DNA of 64,000 nt. Origin: Opeltia flavorubescens (taxonomy: Eukaryota > Ascomycota > Lecanoromycetes > Teloschistales > Teloschistaceae). Each line of letters begins with the position of its first letter. Position 1 is the first letter of the stretch. The stretch covers positions 1,178,001 to 1,242,000 of the forward strand of contig KE546974.1 of assembly GCA_000442125.1 (NCBI GenBank). Direction: 5' to 3'. The notes beneath the pieces were generated by a model. It had not been told where the DNA came from, ran no database searches, and saw only the letters and a program-made list of their open reading frames with translations. Positions 34,727 to 45,970 of this stretch are shown here, piece after piece. A program made the translations under genes and the position numbers.

Positions 34727-36451
34727 ATGGCCTACTCCGAGGAAGAAATGGCACAATACCAACGCCTTTCCAATGACTATGTGCCTGAGGCTGAGGTGCT
34801 TTAATACCCGCTTGCAATCTGGCCAACCGCCATTCTGATCACATTGACAGGGACCTCTTATCAGTCAACGCCAGCCATGTCAGAATATCACCGCTGAATA
34901 TGCCCAAGCCGATGCCATTTACATCCAGAAAACAACGGTAGAGTTATTTTGCCACGGCAATGAGAGGGAGCTACTGACAACTCCATCTCAGGCTCTTGCT
35001 TTGAAATTCACCAGCTATCGGACGGTAAGAGGTGACGGCAACTGTGGCTGGAGAGGTAATTCTTGAAAGACAGTGGGCGTATGCCATCACTTTGTGCTGA
35101 TATCTGATAAGCCCTTGCCTTTGGCTATTTCGAAGCGCTCATTCAATCATCTCACCCATCTGGGCCCGCGGCAGAAATCACGAGGCTAATATCGATGAAT
35201 AACTTACTGAACACAGTGGGGTATCAGCAGACCATCTACGAGGATTTTGTGGAGGAAACATTGCACTTACTCAAGCAAATAGCCAACTCTCCACCAAATC
35301 AGGACAGTGATGCAGCACTCCTGACAAGCTTTAATGATGCTAGCGTCGGCAGTGCAATCATCATGCATTTTCGGGTGAGCGCTGGAAGACGATTTGGACA
35401 ACCATTGCAACCCAATCTGACGTTCTCCAGCTGATCAGTGGCGCCTGGATGAAAACTCATCGAGAGTCTTTCATCCCTTTCATAGAAAGCATGAATGTGG
35501 ATCAGTACTGCGAAACTCACATCGAGCCTTACGCGGTAGAGATGGACAACATCGGCCTGCAAGCGTGCTTCGAAGCCATCTTAAGGCCCGCTGGCGTTAC
35601 TCTTAAAGTGCTTTATCTGGATCGTAGTCCTGGAGAGCAGGTGAATGAGCTCAGCTGGCAATCAGAAAGTCCGGATTCTTCGAGCACGTATGGTGGTACA
35701 CCTACAGTCCGACTTCTCTACCGACCGTATGATCATATAGACATGAGTATTAAATTGGTGATCTGCTAATGTGCAGTAGCGGTCATTACGATATTCTATA
35801 CAAGCCCGAAGATATCCCTGCATTACCCACAGCGGTGACGAATCCTCAAATCAATTTTCTGTCGGAACATCCTGTCTACACACCCTCTAGCAATACATGC
35901 TACGTTCCCCATCAAGGGCTGGATATGAACCATTTCTTCCTCCCTGGCTTTGCTTCCGCTGGTGTCTCTCCCCTATCGTTTTCGCCGAATACATTTTCAG
36001 CAGCTCCGTTATACTCACCGTCCAGCCTTCCCATGTCCTCGCCATCGACGGAGGCATACGGAATGTCATATAGTGCTCCACCGCCCAAAATCCATCCGAC
36101 GCCTCCACCACCGCTTTTGCCAGGGATAAGTAGCACAGGTGGCTTCCGACCTTCCATATACCAATTCTCGCTTAAAGAGCGAAAAGCCGCTCAGGCCCAG
36201 ACGGAACCTTGCCAGACTGAAGCTATGAAGCAGTATGTATTTCTATTTGTAAATTTTCTGGTCTCGCAGCCCATTACCTCCATTTACTCCAGTTTTCTTA
36301 CAGTTCGCGCCATCTGATCATTATGTGTAGGGCGGGTGAATCGCCTGCGCATTTCCGAAATAAGAAATTCCAGCCGCAGATGTGGGAACCAGGCGCAGAA
36401 TATAATGTCAGCCGAAGCTCGTCCGAATCGAATAGACGGCGCTCCTCCTGA
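34727..36451 (+). CDS. Otubain-type ubiquitin thioesterase (peptidase C65)
   Basis: Seven exons (34727-34795, 34851-34937, 34992-35055, 35112-35374, 35431-35726, 35777-36232, 36331-36451) give 451 residues. Otubains are OTU cysteine proteases that cleave ubiquitin chains, OTUB1 preferring Lys48 links. The catalytic Asp and Cys are in VRGDGNCGWR (Cys about residue 70) and the catalytic His in PSGHYDILYK, formed across a splice. Between them are ALAFGYFEALIQSS and LISGAWMKTHRESFIPFIE, as in OTUB1. After the domain comes a Pro/Ser-rich tail of ~150 residues (SAPPPKIHPTPPPPLLPG), then NKKFQPQMWEPGAEYNVSRSSSES, a tail common in filamentous fungi but not in animal OTUB1. Confidence 0.9.
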
Positions 36452-37578
36452 GCCTGATCCGTCAGCCATACAACGGCCGATCTTTACGATGGTTATGCGA
36501 ATACGACAGTACATGACTGAACGATAGCACAGTGTGAAAAATGCAAGGATTGCACATCAGACCTTTGAAATTGTTCGGTAAGCATGATGATGATGGAATT
36601 CTTACGTGGTTATACAAAAAGTAGAGGCGCTACGAAGGACAGCATTTCCCTTTCACCAAAGAAAGATATTTATGTACTTTGAGGATGATACATTGTGGTC
36701 TGATCTCCCAGCGGAGATTTCCTCGTGGAGGTCTGGTTCTTATTTTCTCTAGCATACAGCGAGCGCGTCTTCTCGGAGCGGCTTTTCAGCGATAGACTTG
36801 GGAGAGAGGACTCATACCATTTACGCGTATCATGGATGCTATTCAGCTTGTTTTCGAAAATCAAAAAACACCAGTTTTCAGCTACTAGTATTGCCGAATT
36901 ATGGACTTTTCTCTTCAGAACGTTTATCTAAAAACGTTTGCTCCTTCTGAAAGTATAGTCCATGTTTCCTGATTCAATTAAGTTACGAATTTGGACTACG
37001 GTCTGATTGACTTTGAATGACACGTATCATGATACCATTTGCAGGACTCGAAGGACCTGGGGGTGAGGATTTGGGGTCTTCTTAAGCCTTTTCCTGTTGG
37101 CACTAGCTGAAGATAGATATCAAGGACGTATGGATCACCCTAAAAACAAGCGATATGTTTTTTCCAGACAGCGAGAATGCAGCGTTCCTTCAAAGCCAAT
37201 GATGTGATACAGAATCATGTAGAGACATGACCTTCACGATTGGAAACAAAAGGGGATATACATTCTGGCAAAGGCGAAAGATATGTAAGTCTGCTTGAAC
37301 GGTGAATATGCTATGTAGACATTCTATCAGTCTTCCTCTTCTAGATATATACAATGCCATGGTAGCTATATATCGACCAAGAAACAATATCAACAAAGAA
37401 AAGGAAGCCGCTAGACAATGTATATCAACATCATTACCCATCGCAAGACATGCACATATGGTATCCACTTTTTTTCCTCCCTGTAATGCAACGCCATGAT
37501 TCACCCTTTGAAGTAGTAGGGACCGCCATATGTCAAGTAAAGTATATACAAATTCTTCCTCGTCCACGTCACTAGACA
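36452..37578. other. Convergent 3' region otubain / EGF-domain protein
   Basis: AT-richer sequence of 1.1 kb. A 129-codon frame at 37190-37579 (minus) directly behind the EGF gene has no features and looks accidental. No gene supported. Confidence 0.5.
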
Positions 37579-40230
37579 CTACCTCGACTCCTCTCCTCTT
37601 CCCCCAAAATCCGTTCCATTCCCAAAGTCAACGCTCAGCTTAGCCCAATCAATAGTGATGCCCGCGCCAACATCTCTCACAGTTGCGTTGAAATCTCTAC
37701 CGGAAGCCGCAGGGGTAAAGATCGTTTGGATGTTCCCCTGAGCAGAAACCGCGGTAGCGAGGTCGCGTTCCTGGAAGATGAAGAGGATGGCAGTACGAGC
37801 GAAATCGAGAATATTAGAGGTGAGGGGGAGGGAGGCGGGTTCGGAGCTGACAGTGCTGTTCCCACTCGATGAAGACGACGATTGAGAGGGAGAGGAAGTT
37901 GTGGGCGTGGATGAGGATGAGGAAGATTCGGGTGATGAGGCTCCAGAAGGGGCAGCGTAGACAAGGCCATTAGACGTGATTGCAGCTTGCGCTGGGGTAG
38001 CACGATTCGCGAGTGCGCGTGCGTCTAGAAAAGAAGCTCGGGTCGGATTCCGTGGATTCGGGAGCTCATCCAGGATCAGATCTCGAAGGTCGAGCAAAGA
38101 CGGAGGGTTCCGTCTTCTTTTGCGTTGGGGTTTGCCATTGAACGTGACGAGAGCATTCTCGTTTGTACAGGTCAGATTCTGGAAGCTGAACAATGAGAGC
38201 AGGACGGAAGAGTCGAGAGGGATGCTGTAATCCGTGTTTCCAGACGTAAACAGCCGTGCTATGCTTGTGCCAAGAGTAACGTTCTTATAAACAGTGTGCT
38301 TCTCATCGTTGGCTTCAACGTTGGTTGTGGTGCATCCGCTGTCTGCGGGAGAGCTGCACGTTGCACCAGTGAAGCCATTCGCACATATACATTTACAGGA
38401 GTCTGCTTTTAGGAAAGAAAAACCTCCATTACTGCAAGGGAAGGATTTTTCACAGCCTGCGACTGTGCCGGCAGCGGAACCAGAGTTTTGCCGAGGGAGC
38501 ACGATGAGAGTGACGGGTATGATGACCGCGGCGGCGACGAGGAGCAAGAGAATGATACAAAGCAGGATGAACGCCCAGACTGGCAAGCCGCAGCATCTTC
38601 GACCCCGGGGTTGCCCGCTGTAATCCGACTGATCGGTCGTCACTGTATAGTCCTTATGAAGACCCGATCGTCCTAATGTTGAAGGAAAGCGAGGACTTTG
38701 CGCCTGGGGAGTGGCTAGCGAAGGAGAGGGAAATGCGGCCAGGATGTCTGATATAGATCCAGATCGAGACGGATGCCTTGATTTCTCTTTCTCCATCATC
38801 TCGAGCATACCAATCCGGCTGGCCGTTCTTCCCCGGTCCAGATTGGAAGCTAGACGAGTTGCTCTCCGAATCAGCTCTGGGAGGCTGGTGGCGCTGCCTC
38901 TAGGTTCCGACTCGGAACCAGCAAGCTTCAATCGCGCAGGCCGCTTTCCTCCTCGATCACTCATTGAAGGCGTTGCAGAGATCATTGGCGTTGTGGCGGC
39001 TGTTGATAAAGCGCCTCCCTTTTCCAGTCCACCAAGAATCTTAGCAACGCGTGGATCGACAGCAGGTGCTGGTGAGGCCGTCCCATGGCTTAAATGTCCG
39101 GCATTTTCCTTGTGGTCGACCAACTTCTCACTTGGAGTCGATACAGGAGAATTGGAATTGGAGGACGGTGCCAGGAAGGTTGGGAGGCCAGCTCCCGGAC
39201 CAAACTGCACCTCTTGTCCGGACTTGGCATGCTCGTCTGTGGCTCCCTCGCCTCGCACAGATTTGAGGGCCGGTTTTCCGGGTTTCCCTATGCTTACTTT
39301 CCTGACCAGACCGGTTGACTCGTCGTGATCCCCTGCCCTGGACTCTCGACCATCGTTTGTACTACTCGGCGAGTGCACGTCATCTTCGTCTTCTTCACTG
39401 ATACCAGATCCCATATAATATTCGGGTGGACCATCACCCCAACTCGCTGGTATGACGTGGCTAGACGCGAAAGAGCTGTGAGTTTCCGACTGTTCTTCGG
39501 GTATTGGAGCTACGAAGGCATTCTGCGGATAGAAATTCGCTCCACCCTTTCGTGCAGAAGGGGGCGGGCCGAGATTTCGACGAGGTTGATGTGGCATTTG
39601 TGGTGTCAATGGTATCGGGAATTCAGGTACACCAACGGATCTGGCCGGGCTTCCCAAGCTTTTATTATTGCCACCAGGGGAAGTAACGAAATCGGATTCC
39701 CAATAGTTACCAGACTGTTGGCCAGTGGCTTGAGAAGGAAGAGGAGGTACATAGTCTGGACGAGGTGGTCGTTTTGGAGGAGGACCACGCGGTGTCCTAG
39801 ATTCTTGGACTGGACTGCTGGGTCTTACTCTTCCAGCAGCAGGGTCGGATACTGATGGCCAGCTGGGTGTCGTAGGCGTAACAGTTGAAGAAGTGGAAGG
39901 AGATGGAGTTTGCTGAGATATCGAAGGATGCAGCCATGATGACGGACCCGGTTCCGATGGTTGAGGTTTGGCTTGGATTATTTGTTCGCTTGGTGTGGTT
40001 GCTCGTGGTGGTGTACGGTTTGGGGTCACCCTCAAGGGTGCAGGTTCGAGGGGATCTCTTCCTTTTGAAGAGAGTCCAGCTGCAGCCCTCTCTCTTGCGC
40101 GTTTGACAGATCCGGAAGACTTTTGCCTCTTGAGCTCATGCTCCATGCCCGACTCATCATCTCTATCGTTTTCTTCCAACCTCGTTTCCATCCCCAAAAG
40201 CTCAATAGAGACCTGCTGATTTTCCGTCAC
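37579..40230 (-). CDS. Single-pass membrane protein with EGF-like domain
   Basis: 883 residues, one exon. The first ~560 residues are hydrophilic and disordered with many Pro and Ser (SPVQESRTPRGPPPKRPPRPDYVPP). A membrane segment at about 562-588 (AFILLCIILLLLVAAAVIIPVTLIVL) is followed by an EGF-like module, CEKSFPCSNGGFSFLKADSC, KCICANGFTGATC. The remaining outer part has N-glycosylation sites (NVT, NLT, NST, NAT, NGT), a KPQRKRRR basic site that could be a Kex2-type cleavage site, and a Ser/Thr-rich stretch. The orientation (long N-terminal tail inside, EGF outside) makes it a type II protein. Such EGF proteins are widespread in Pezizomycotina and not characterised; a sensor or wall-linked role is conceivable. 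Confidence 0.82.
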   Translation of the reverse strand: MTENQQVSIELLGMETRLEENDRDDESGMEHELKRQKSSGSVKRARERAAAGLSSKGRDPLEPAPLRVTPNRTPPRATTPSEQIIQAKPQPSEPGPSSWLHPSISQQTPSPSTSSTVTPTTPSWPSVSDPAAGRVRPSSPVQESRTPRGPPPKRPPRPDYVPPLPSQATGQQSGNYWESDFVTSPGGNNKSLGSPARSVGVPEFPIPLTPQMPHQPRRNLGPPPSARKGGANFYPQNAFVAPIPEEQSETHSSFASSHVIPASWGDGPPEYYMGSGISEEDEDDVHSPSSTNDGRESRAGDHDESTGLVRKVSIGKPGKPALKSVRGEGATDEHAKSGQEVQFGPGAGLPTFLAPSSNSNSPVSTPSEKLVDHKENAGHLSHGTASPAPAVDPRVAKILGGLEKGGALSTAATTPMISATPSMSDRGGKRPARLKLAGSESEPRGSATSLPELIRRATRLASNLDRGRTASRIGMLEMMEKEKSRHPSRSGSISDILAAFPSPSLATPQAQSPRFPSTLGRSGLHKDYTVTTDQSDYSGQPRGRRCCGLPVWAFILLCIILLLLVAAAVIIPVTLIVLPRQNSGSAAGTVAGCEKSFPCSNGGFSFLKADSCKCICANGFTGATCSSPADSGCTTTNVEANDEKHTVYKNVTLGTSIARLFTSGNTDYSIPLDSSVLLSLFSFQNLTCTNENALVTFNGKPQRKRRRNPPSLLDLRDLILDELPNPRNPTRASFLDARALANRATPAQAAITSNGLVYAAPSGASSPESSSSSSTPTTSSPSQSSSSSSGNSTVSSEPASLPLTSNILDFARTAILFIFQERDLATAVSAQGNIQTIFTPAASGRDFNATVRDVGAGITIDWAKLSVDFGNGTDFGGRGEESR

Positions 40231-42005
40231 AGGACCTCTGTGCTCAACAATTGATCATAACGCTTGTTATGCTGAATTGCCCAGGAGGTAGATCGAGTCT
40301 GAGCTTTGTAATTGAAGTCAAAATGCAGGNCAGAGTAAAACCTGTATACCTTGTTTATCTGAACGGTAGCGCCTGATACCGGCAGTCTCTTTTATTGTAG
40401 TCGCAGCGCTGAGTGGGTAAAAGCCGAGTCTTTTCTCTATCACTTGGCCCGTTGCGGCTCTTTCAGTTATCGCAATTTCGGAGACCTAACCAAAGTTCAA
40501 AGCTGACAAAGAACGCAGGCAAGAAGGAGTGTTGGAGAACGAGTGGCGGGCGAGGCAAAGCAGATTGCGGTCGTGTCGGGACGTGTTGGGATTGGGAAGG
40601 AAAGATTTTAGTCCACTGGTGGTGGAGAGGTAATGAATGCGAGTCGCTGACAGAGGCAGGAAATGAAGAGTACCTGCGCGACGGCAGTGATGGCAGCAAT
40701 CTGATGGCAGGGAGGAAGCATCCTCGGCGTCGTTGACCCCATAGGCGCACCACCCTCACGGCGGGCTGGGGCCAATTTCGAAAATAGAGATGGGGCTTCG
40801 ATTGGAGTGTCAGGAGGCAAGGATGCTGCAGCTGGCGTCTTTAGGGGCTTGCGTGGGCTCCAAGTCCAGACGGAAAGAGGAAAAGCGGCGCACGCTTGCC
40901 ATGCCTTCGGAAGGATTCAGCAAGCTTGGAAAGGGCACCTTACCTGAACTTTCTTACGGCCATGCTTGTGCTTGATCGTAGATTTTGAGGCCAACTCCAA
41001 GTAGATTAAGTGCTGAATCATCGCTGATTGGTTGATGCATCTTCTTTGCTTGGCCTGTGATGAACCGTGGTATGGAAGCGTCTGTCAACCATGCTTGGAA
41101 GAATTCTCGCGATTGGCTCATTGTTTCGCATATAGGTCGTGCCAGCCGATGTTTTGCATTGATATTGCAGGTCGATGCGATCAATGTCATGGAATTATTG
41201 ATGGGATGTACTTCTGATGAGTATGCGGTTTCAGAATGATTACCCGCGATAAAGCAATCTCCACCCGCAACGCCTCGACAAGCCGACCGTTGACATGGGT
41301 TCACCTATCCATATGTCATCGTCTTTGACTTTGACTTTGCGGAGCGAGTGTCCGCAGAAGACAAGTACCTCGGTAGGAATTTAATTGAGTATGAAAGCCT
41401 CAGGTGAGAGTTGAGTGACCATGCCTTGTCCTGGGATCCTTCCAGCTCTGTATGCTCGTCTTGCCAAAGATCAAGTCCCATCAGTAAGGGTATCGTAGGT
41501 ACAATACTGTAGGTATTCCATATCTACTCGACTGCTTCTGAATGTCGTCTCGTCATTTCACCTTCGTCTAGTACGTGAAGGCAGACTAGGTCCGGGTGAT
41601 CAATTAACCCTAACGTGAGGGTAATATGAGGACGGTGACGAAGATATCAATACATTGATGTAGAGACTTGTCGAACAAGAAACATCTTAGGGGTAGATCA
41701 TGAGCTTTGGGCTCTGATATGCAGTTAATAGTCGCGCTTTCCTCAACCGTGGAGTTATTTCCTCGTACAAAAGAGATTCCCGCGGTCTTCTTTCCTCTAC
41801 TCCCACCCATAATTCTCACTTGGTGAACACGCATGATACTGCATTCTCAATTCACACTGTTACTCTCCAGAGCTGGTGATTACACCATTTCATCTATTCT
41901 TTATCCATCTCACGCGTTACGAGGGGTTCTTCTGACAACATCGATAAGGCCATCATTAGCCTAGAGAACCTGCAGAAGCTCGATATAGCGACAAGCTCTG
42001 TTAGC
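40231..42005. other. Divergent intergenic region, EGF protein / KEN-box protein
   Basis: 1.8 kb with no supported gene and one N at 40330. Frames up to ~116 codons exist on both strands without motifs. The region presumably includes two promoters and long leaders. Confidence 0.5.
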
Positions 42006-43214
42006 ATGAGCAACCACTCCACCCCATATTTGGACAAGGCTCGTAACTGTGAAAGAAGGCCGCTCTTACTTTTAGAAACACCTCGAAGAGAGAAAGTAAC
42101 CCCCAACAGTGGGAAGAAGAGAGTACACCATCTGTTACGATGCTCTCCTGGATTCAGCCATCACGACAGAATGTCAACTCTTTTTCAGGACGCCGGACAC
42201 GCTCTCAATCTTACAAGTACACCGAGCTCTTCAAAGGCCAATGCCAAAGGTCTCCGCAAAACGCCATTTACCACAAGGAAAGCTCGAATAAAGCTGTTCG
42301 ACGCGGCCAATGGTGAACATCCTTCGGACTGGGAAGCACCTCTGCACGAGCAAGAGATACAAGACCGACTGCATATATCTTTGAATCCACTACAAGACAA
42401 AGAAAATGCGTTGGCCAATAATGAGTGCTGCGACGATAGAAAGGTCCCAGCTGAACAATTCCTCACGGAGCCTACTATAGCCGAAAATCAATCACTTGGT
42501 GGCGGCGAAGTCAGTTTGACAGCTCAGAAACAGCAGAGACTGGCCGAGGTTGTATATCCTGACCTAACCACATCAAACATCCATTATCAGTCATCCAATG
42601 CGATCCTAGATACAGCAGCACCAGGATATGATTTACGCCCATCTTCAACCTCGTGTGTTGAAACCTGGCTAACGGACGTTTCTGACCAGAGTCAGCCAGA
42701 TCCTGTGAAATCGTATGCTAGCTCTATTCCTTCTATTGCCGCCAGATCTTTGCTCCCAGAAACGGCCAGGAGCCACAGACATCCACCCTGCCTGGATCCT
42801 CAGTCCGAAAGCAGCTACCTTGCCTTGGAACAATCACCACCTTCTCCTGATAATCTCACGAAATATCGAAGCCGCAAGATCCAGCGTTTATCGCCAGCTC
42901 CAAGAAGGGCACAGAGTGACATGGAAACGTCTATCGTCATCTATGAAGACGAGACTTCTGACGAATTGATGGACTTGAGTCCAAAAGTGCAGCGATACCG
43001 CAAAGGGTGTGGCCCTAAACGAAAGAGATGTCCGAGTTATTGGGATTCAGACATCGTGCCTGAATTGGCAACTCCGCCGCCCAAACAGCCGACGGGAGGG
43101 GTAGACCAGGATACTGCCAGACAGACACTTGGAGAACTAGTACCACTGCCAAAGGCAAAGGCTTTTTCTGAAGATGCTGAGAATGCACTGTTCGACTTTA
43201 AGGTCCGCATATGA
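42006..43214 (+). CDS. Disordered protein with KEN box and phospho-site clusters (unknown function)
   Basis: 402 residues, one exon, no recognised domain. The N-terminal third is basic with many short TP/SP sites (LETPRREKVTPNSGKKR, LRKTPFTTRKARIKLF). NPLQDKENALANNE holds a KEN box, the degron recognised by the anaphase-promoting complex. The middle is Ser/Pro-rich with SPAPRRAQS, then acidic YEDETSDELMDLSP, basic GCGPKRKRCPSYW (possible nuclear signal), and ends in PELATPPPKQPTGG and AENALFDFKVRI. Basic N-terminus, KEN box and acidic later part recall cell-cycle proteins such as securins, but I cannot show homology. Treat the cell-cycle idea as inference. Confidence 0.6.
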   Translation: MSNHSTPYLDKARNCERRPLLLLETPRREKVTPNSGKKRVHHLLRCSPGFSHHDRMSTLFQDAGHALNLTSTPSSSKANAKGLRKTPFTTRKARIKLFDAANGEHPSDWEAPLHEQEIQDRLHISLNPLQDKENALANNECCDDRKVPAEQFLTEPTIAENQSLGGGEVSLTAQKQQRLAEVVYPDLTTSNIHYQSSNAILDTAAPGYDLRPSSTSCVETWLTDVSDQSQPDPVKSYASSIPSIAARSLLPETARSHRHPPCLDPQSESSYLALEQSPPSPDNLTKYRSRKIQRLSPAPRRAQSDMETSIVIYEDETSDELMDLSPKVQRYRKGCGPKRKRCPSYWDSDIVPELATPPPKQPTGGVDQDTARQTLGELVPLPKAKAFSEDAENALFDFKVRI

Positions 43215-44099
43215 GTACCTATGAGCACTATCTCAGGCATGATCATCCAAGTTCGATCCTTCATATCTTTATATGACCTCCCGTGCTCAGCGTTAAGTTT
43301 TCAGACCACACGATTAGACAATCTTTTAAAGCGGTTTAGCTCCGGAATAATGTCGGTTTAGCAACAGCCATCGATTCCTTTGTTCCTTCAGAGCTCCTCT
43401 TGCTCGTGCATATTCCCTTGAACACTTATGATCGTGGTATGACTGTACCGGATCTGTATGGTAACGTTGCAATAGTGATTTGGTCACCGAAAATGCGCAT
43501 AACAGGGGAGTTTGACCGGCTTCTTTGGACTTTTTGGGTGCTGTTTTTTGCTCTCTCTTCAACCTCCAGTTATTTTTGAAATATTGCCGTCGCTGAGAGA
43601 GCTGATAGAAATTTGCTGCGCTGAAGCTCGCCAACCATGGGGCCCCTGGGCATGAAATTCCAGAATATGGCTACGCTAGAATATCTACATGAAATGAGCG
43701 GAGCTCTTCCCACTATCCTTTCTTGTTGCTTCACGCTCTCTTGCTCGATTTTTGCAAACAGGACTACGCTGCATTGAGATGATATTCAAATATTTCCCGC
43801 AATTGGGCGCGCGAGCCTTGGAAAACCAGTCATATGATATTGCTGAGGTCTAGACTGATGTGTTCCAGCCTCTTTCTCTTTGTATCGGTTCAAGGGGCGT
43901 TTTGTTAAGATTGTCAAGGCCTTGTTCAAGATAAAGCAAAGCACAAAGAATTCTTTTCTGCCAAGGAAGGCGTATATGCACAATCAGTTCTCCTTAATAG
44001 TACGCTGCCCAGGATCGCTGTCGCCCAAAGTCTCAAATTCCTCCATACACGCACGAGAAAACACATCTCAAACTTTACGAAATCGTCGAAAATATCACA
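43215..44099. other. Intergenic region before the secreted protein gene
   Basis: No gene supported; short frames only. Confidence 0.55.
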
Positions 44100-44441
44100 A
44101 TGCAACTCGCCATTCTCACCACCCTCACTACTCTCTTCCTGCTCACCTTCACGGCCAATGCCGGCTTTACTCTTAAAGACGATACGAAGTGGTACGGCAC
44201 CGGGTGCTCGTTGAAAATCGACAACGTCTGCGGCTGCAATAAGAAGGTCAATATCAACCACGTGTACGATTGCGAGCATCTGCCAGATACGTTTACCCAT
44301 GGTAATGTATGTGGCGGACACTGGACATTATGGACCGCCAAGGAGAAGCACAACCATCAAATCATCTTCACGGGTGGGAACAGGGCGTGTGGAAAGAAAT
44401 GCTATTTGGGACCTTTACATTCGGGCGCTAGTTGTAATTGA
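44100..44441 (+). CDS. Small secreted cysteine-rich protein
   Basis: 113 residues. A clear signal peptide (MQLAILTTLTTLFLLTFTANA, cleavage likely after Ala-21/22) precedes a mature chain of about 92 residues with eight cysteines, enough for four disulfides: TGCSL, VCGCN, YDCEH, NVCGG, RACG, KKCY and SGASCN. The chain is basic and rich in His, Gly and Trp. This size and composition fit fungal effector-like or antimicrobial small secreted proteins. I recognise no named family. There is no GPI signal or transmembrane helix. No intron is needed. Confidence 0.75.
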   Translation: MQLAILTTLTTLFLLTFTANAGFTLKDDTKWYGTGCSLKIDNVCGCNKKVNINHVYDCEHLPDTFTHGNVCGGHWTLWTAKEKHNHQIIFTGGNRACGKKCYLGPLHSGASCN

Positions 44442-44597
44442 AAGGTTTTTGGAAAGAAGGCGCCGGCGCCGGGTAGCTGGTTTTATGGTACATCCGTTTT
44501 GATTATCTTATTTCAAGGCTTTGATTCTTGCCTTTCAGTCAGTTTGTTCATTCATGGTGTCTATACGAATTAATGACCTACTGCTATTCCAATTCGA

Positions 44598-45369
44598 TCA
44601 TCTTATGTTCTGTACATTCTCTTTACGTCGTGATTTCGTCGTGCCCTCATCAAGCTTTCCATCCATTCCTTCCACGATCTCGTCCTCTCCTACCTCTCTT
44701 ACATCTTCTACTCCACTCAAACCCTTTGCCACAACCTCTGCCAAAACCACCCCCACCTCCTCCATACTCCTTTCCGCACACCCTTCTGCTTCAAAACTCG
44801 TCGCCTTCTTTCCCACGAGCCCGCACATAACGATCCTCTCAAACCATGCTAAGTCCGTGTTCACATTCACCCCAACCCCAAAACTACTTACATACCTCCT
44901 CAGATGCACGCCTACACTCGCGACCTTTCTCCCCTCCTTTGTCCACACTCCTGGATTCTCAGTCCTATGCCCTTGGATACCAAACCGCGCGCAGGTATCG
45001 ATGACAGAATCTTCGAGAAATTGCACGTAAGAGCGCGCGGTGAAGTTATGGGTGCGGAGGTTGAGGATTAGGTACGCCGTGAGCTGGCCAGGACCATGGA
45101 AGGTGGTTTGGCCGCCTCGGAGCGAAGTGTAATGTTCTGCGCGGCCGTCGGCCAGAAGGTGGGAAATTTGCGAAGGGGTAAGGCGGGAGCCGTCCCGGCG
45201 GCCGGTGGTGTACGTGGGGGGTGTTTGGAAAGTTAGGAGTGTTGGGGGCGGGTGGGTTGGCGGTGGGGTTTTGGAAGTGGCTGAGGTGGAGGGTAACGAG
45301 GTAGTTTTGGAGGACAGAGGAGTGGGGATATGGTGTTAGACCGGGGAGATGGAGATGGCGGAGGTGCAT
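44598..45369 (-). CDS. LIP2: Lipoyl(octanoyl)transferase, with an apparent frameshift
   Basis: LipB-family enzymes move octanoate from acyl carrier protein to lipoyl domains in mitochondria. The start at 45369 gives MHLRHLHLPGLTPYPHSSVLQNYLV, the expected N-terminus. The rest of the family pattern (TLLTFQTPPTYTTGRRDG, the SLRGGQTTFHGPGQLTAY active region, TARSYVQFLEDSVI, GIQGHRTENPGVW) is read in another frame. The switch lies between about 45290 and 45220, where the sequence is a run of A and C tracts. Skipping one base (or lacking two) would explain it. I found no GT-AG pair there that would solve it without removing conserved residues. Given N bases elsewhere, an assembly error in a homopolymer is likely, but a real inactivating mutation is possible. 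The end at 44598 has a normal-looking helical tail. Confidence 0.8.
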
Positions 45370-45970
45370 GGGAGGTGGGAGAGGAGGTAGGTACCTGAGT
45401 AAGTGGGGTGTAATCGTATTGTTCTTGAAAGATTAGATAAAAGCTGGGGGGGTATGGTTATCATGTCCGATGTCGTCTTCATTCAGCCTCCGCACCTGCA
45501 TCTCTCTTGCTCCAGCAATGCACCATTGACATCTGAAGAATGGACCACTACGTCTGTAATAGTTCATCTCTTACGTGTAAAGAATACTTGTAAGTCCGGA
45601 CTTACAGATAGGCGCATCGGTGAGATGCTGATGTAGAACCTGTCATCTCCTGATGCAAGCCATCGAAACACCATTCGACTCTTTATTTTGGACCCTCGTC
45701 CATAGACGAGAACCCTAGATTTCTCTTCCTTCCAATCTATATCAGCGTCCGCAATAGCATTTATGTACCGCCAGTCGCGTGTAGTCCTAGATATATTGAC
45801 TTTTGGAGAAAGATTTTATATCCGCCTACTTGCGATGTTCTTCCCTCTTTTTCATCCTTATTACAGCCCATTTTTCTGTCGTCGTACTGCAAATATGTAT
45901 CTGATGAGCAGTGGCGAACGTTCCCTAAATTCAATATTGCCTAATGTATAGGTCTTCAATACCATCTTGC
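45370..45970. other. Divergent region LIP2 / secreted protein
   Basis: Upstream of both genes. Nothing else supported. Confidence 0.5.

Noticed and set aside
37190-37579. 129-codon minus-strand frame behind the EGF gene
   Set aside because: No features, directly abuts the real stop; taken as 3' flank.
38711-39328. 205-codon plus-strand frame
   Set aside because: Shadow of the EGF gene's low-complexity coding region.
45220-45369. An intron explaining the LIP2 frame change
   Set aside because: Available GT-AG pairs are either 17 nt or remove the conserved N-terminal helix.
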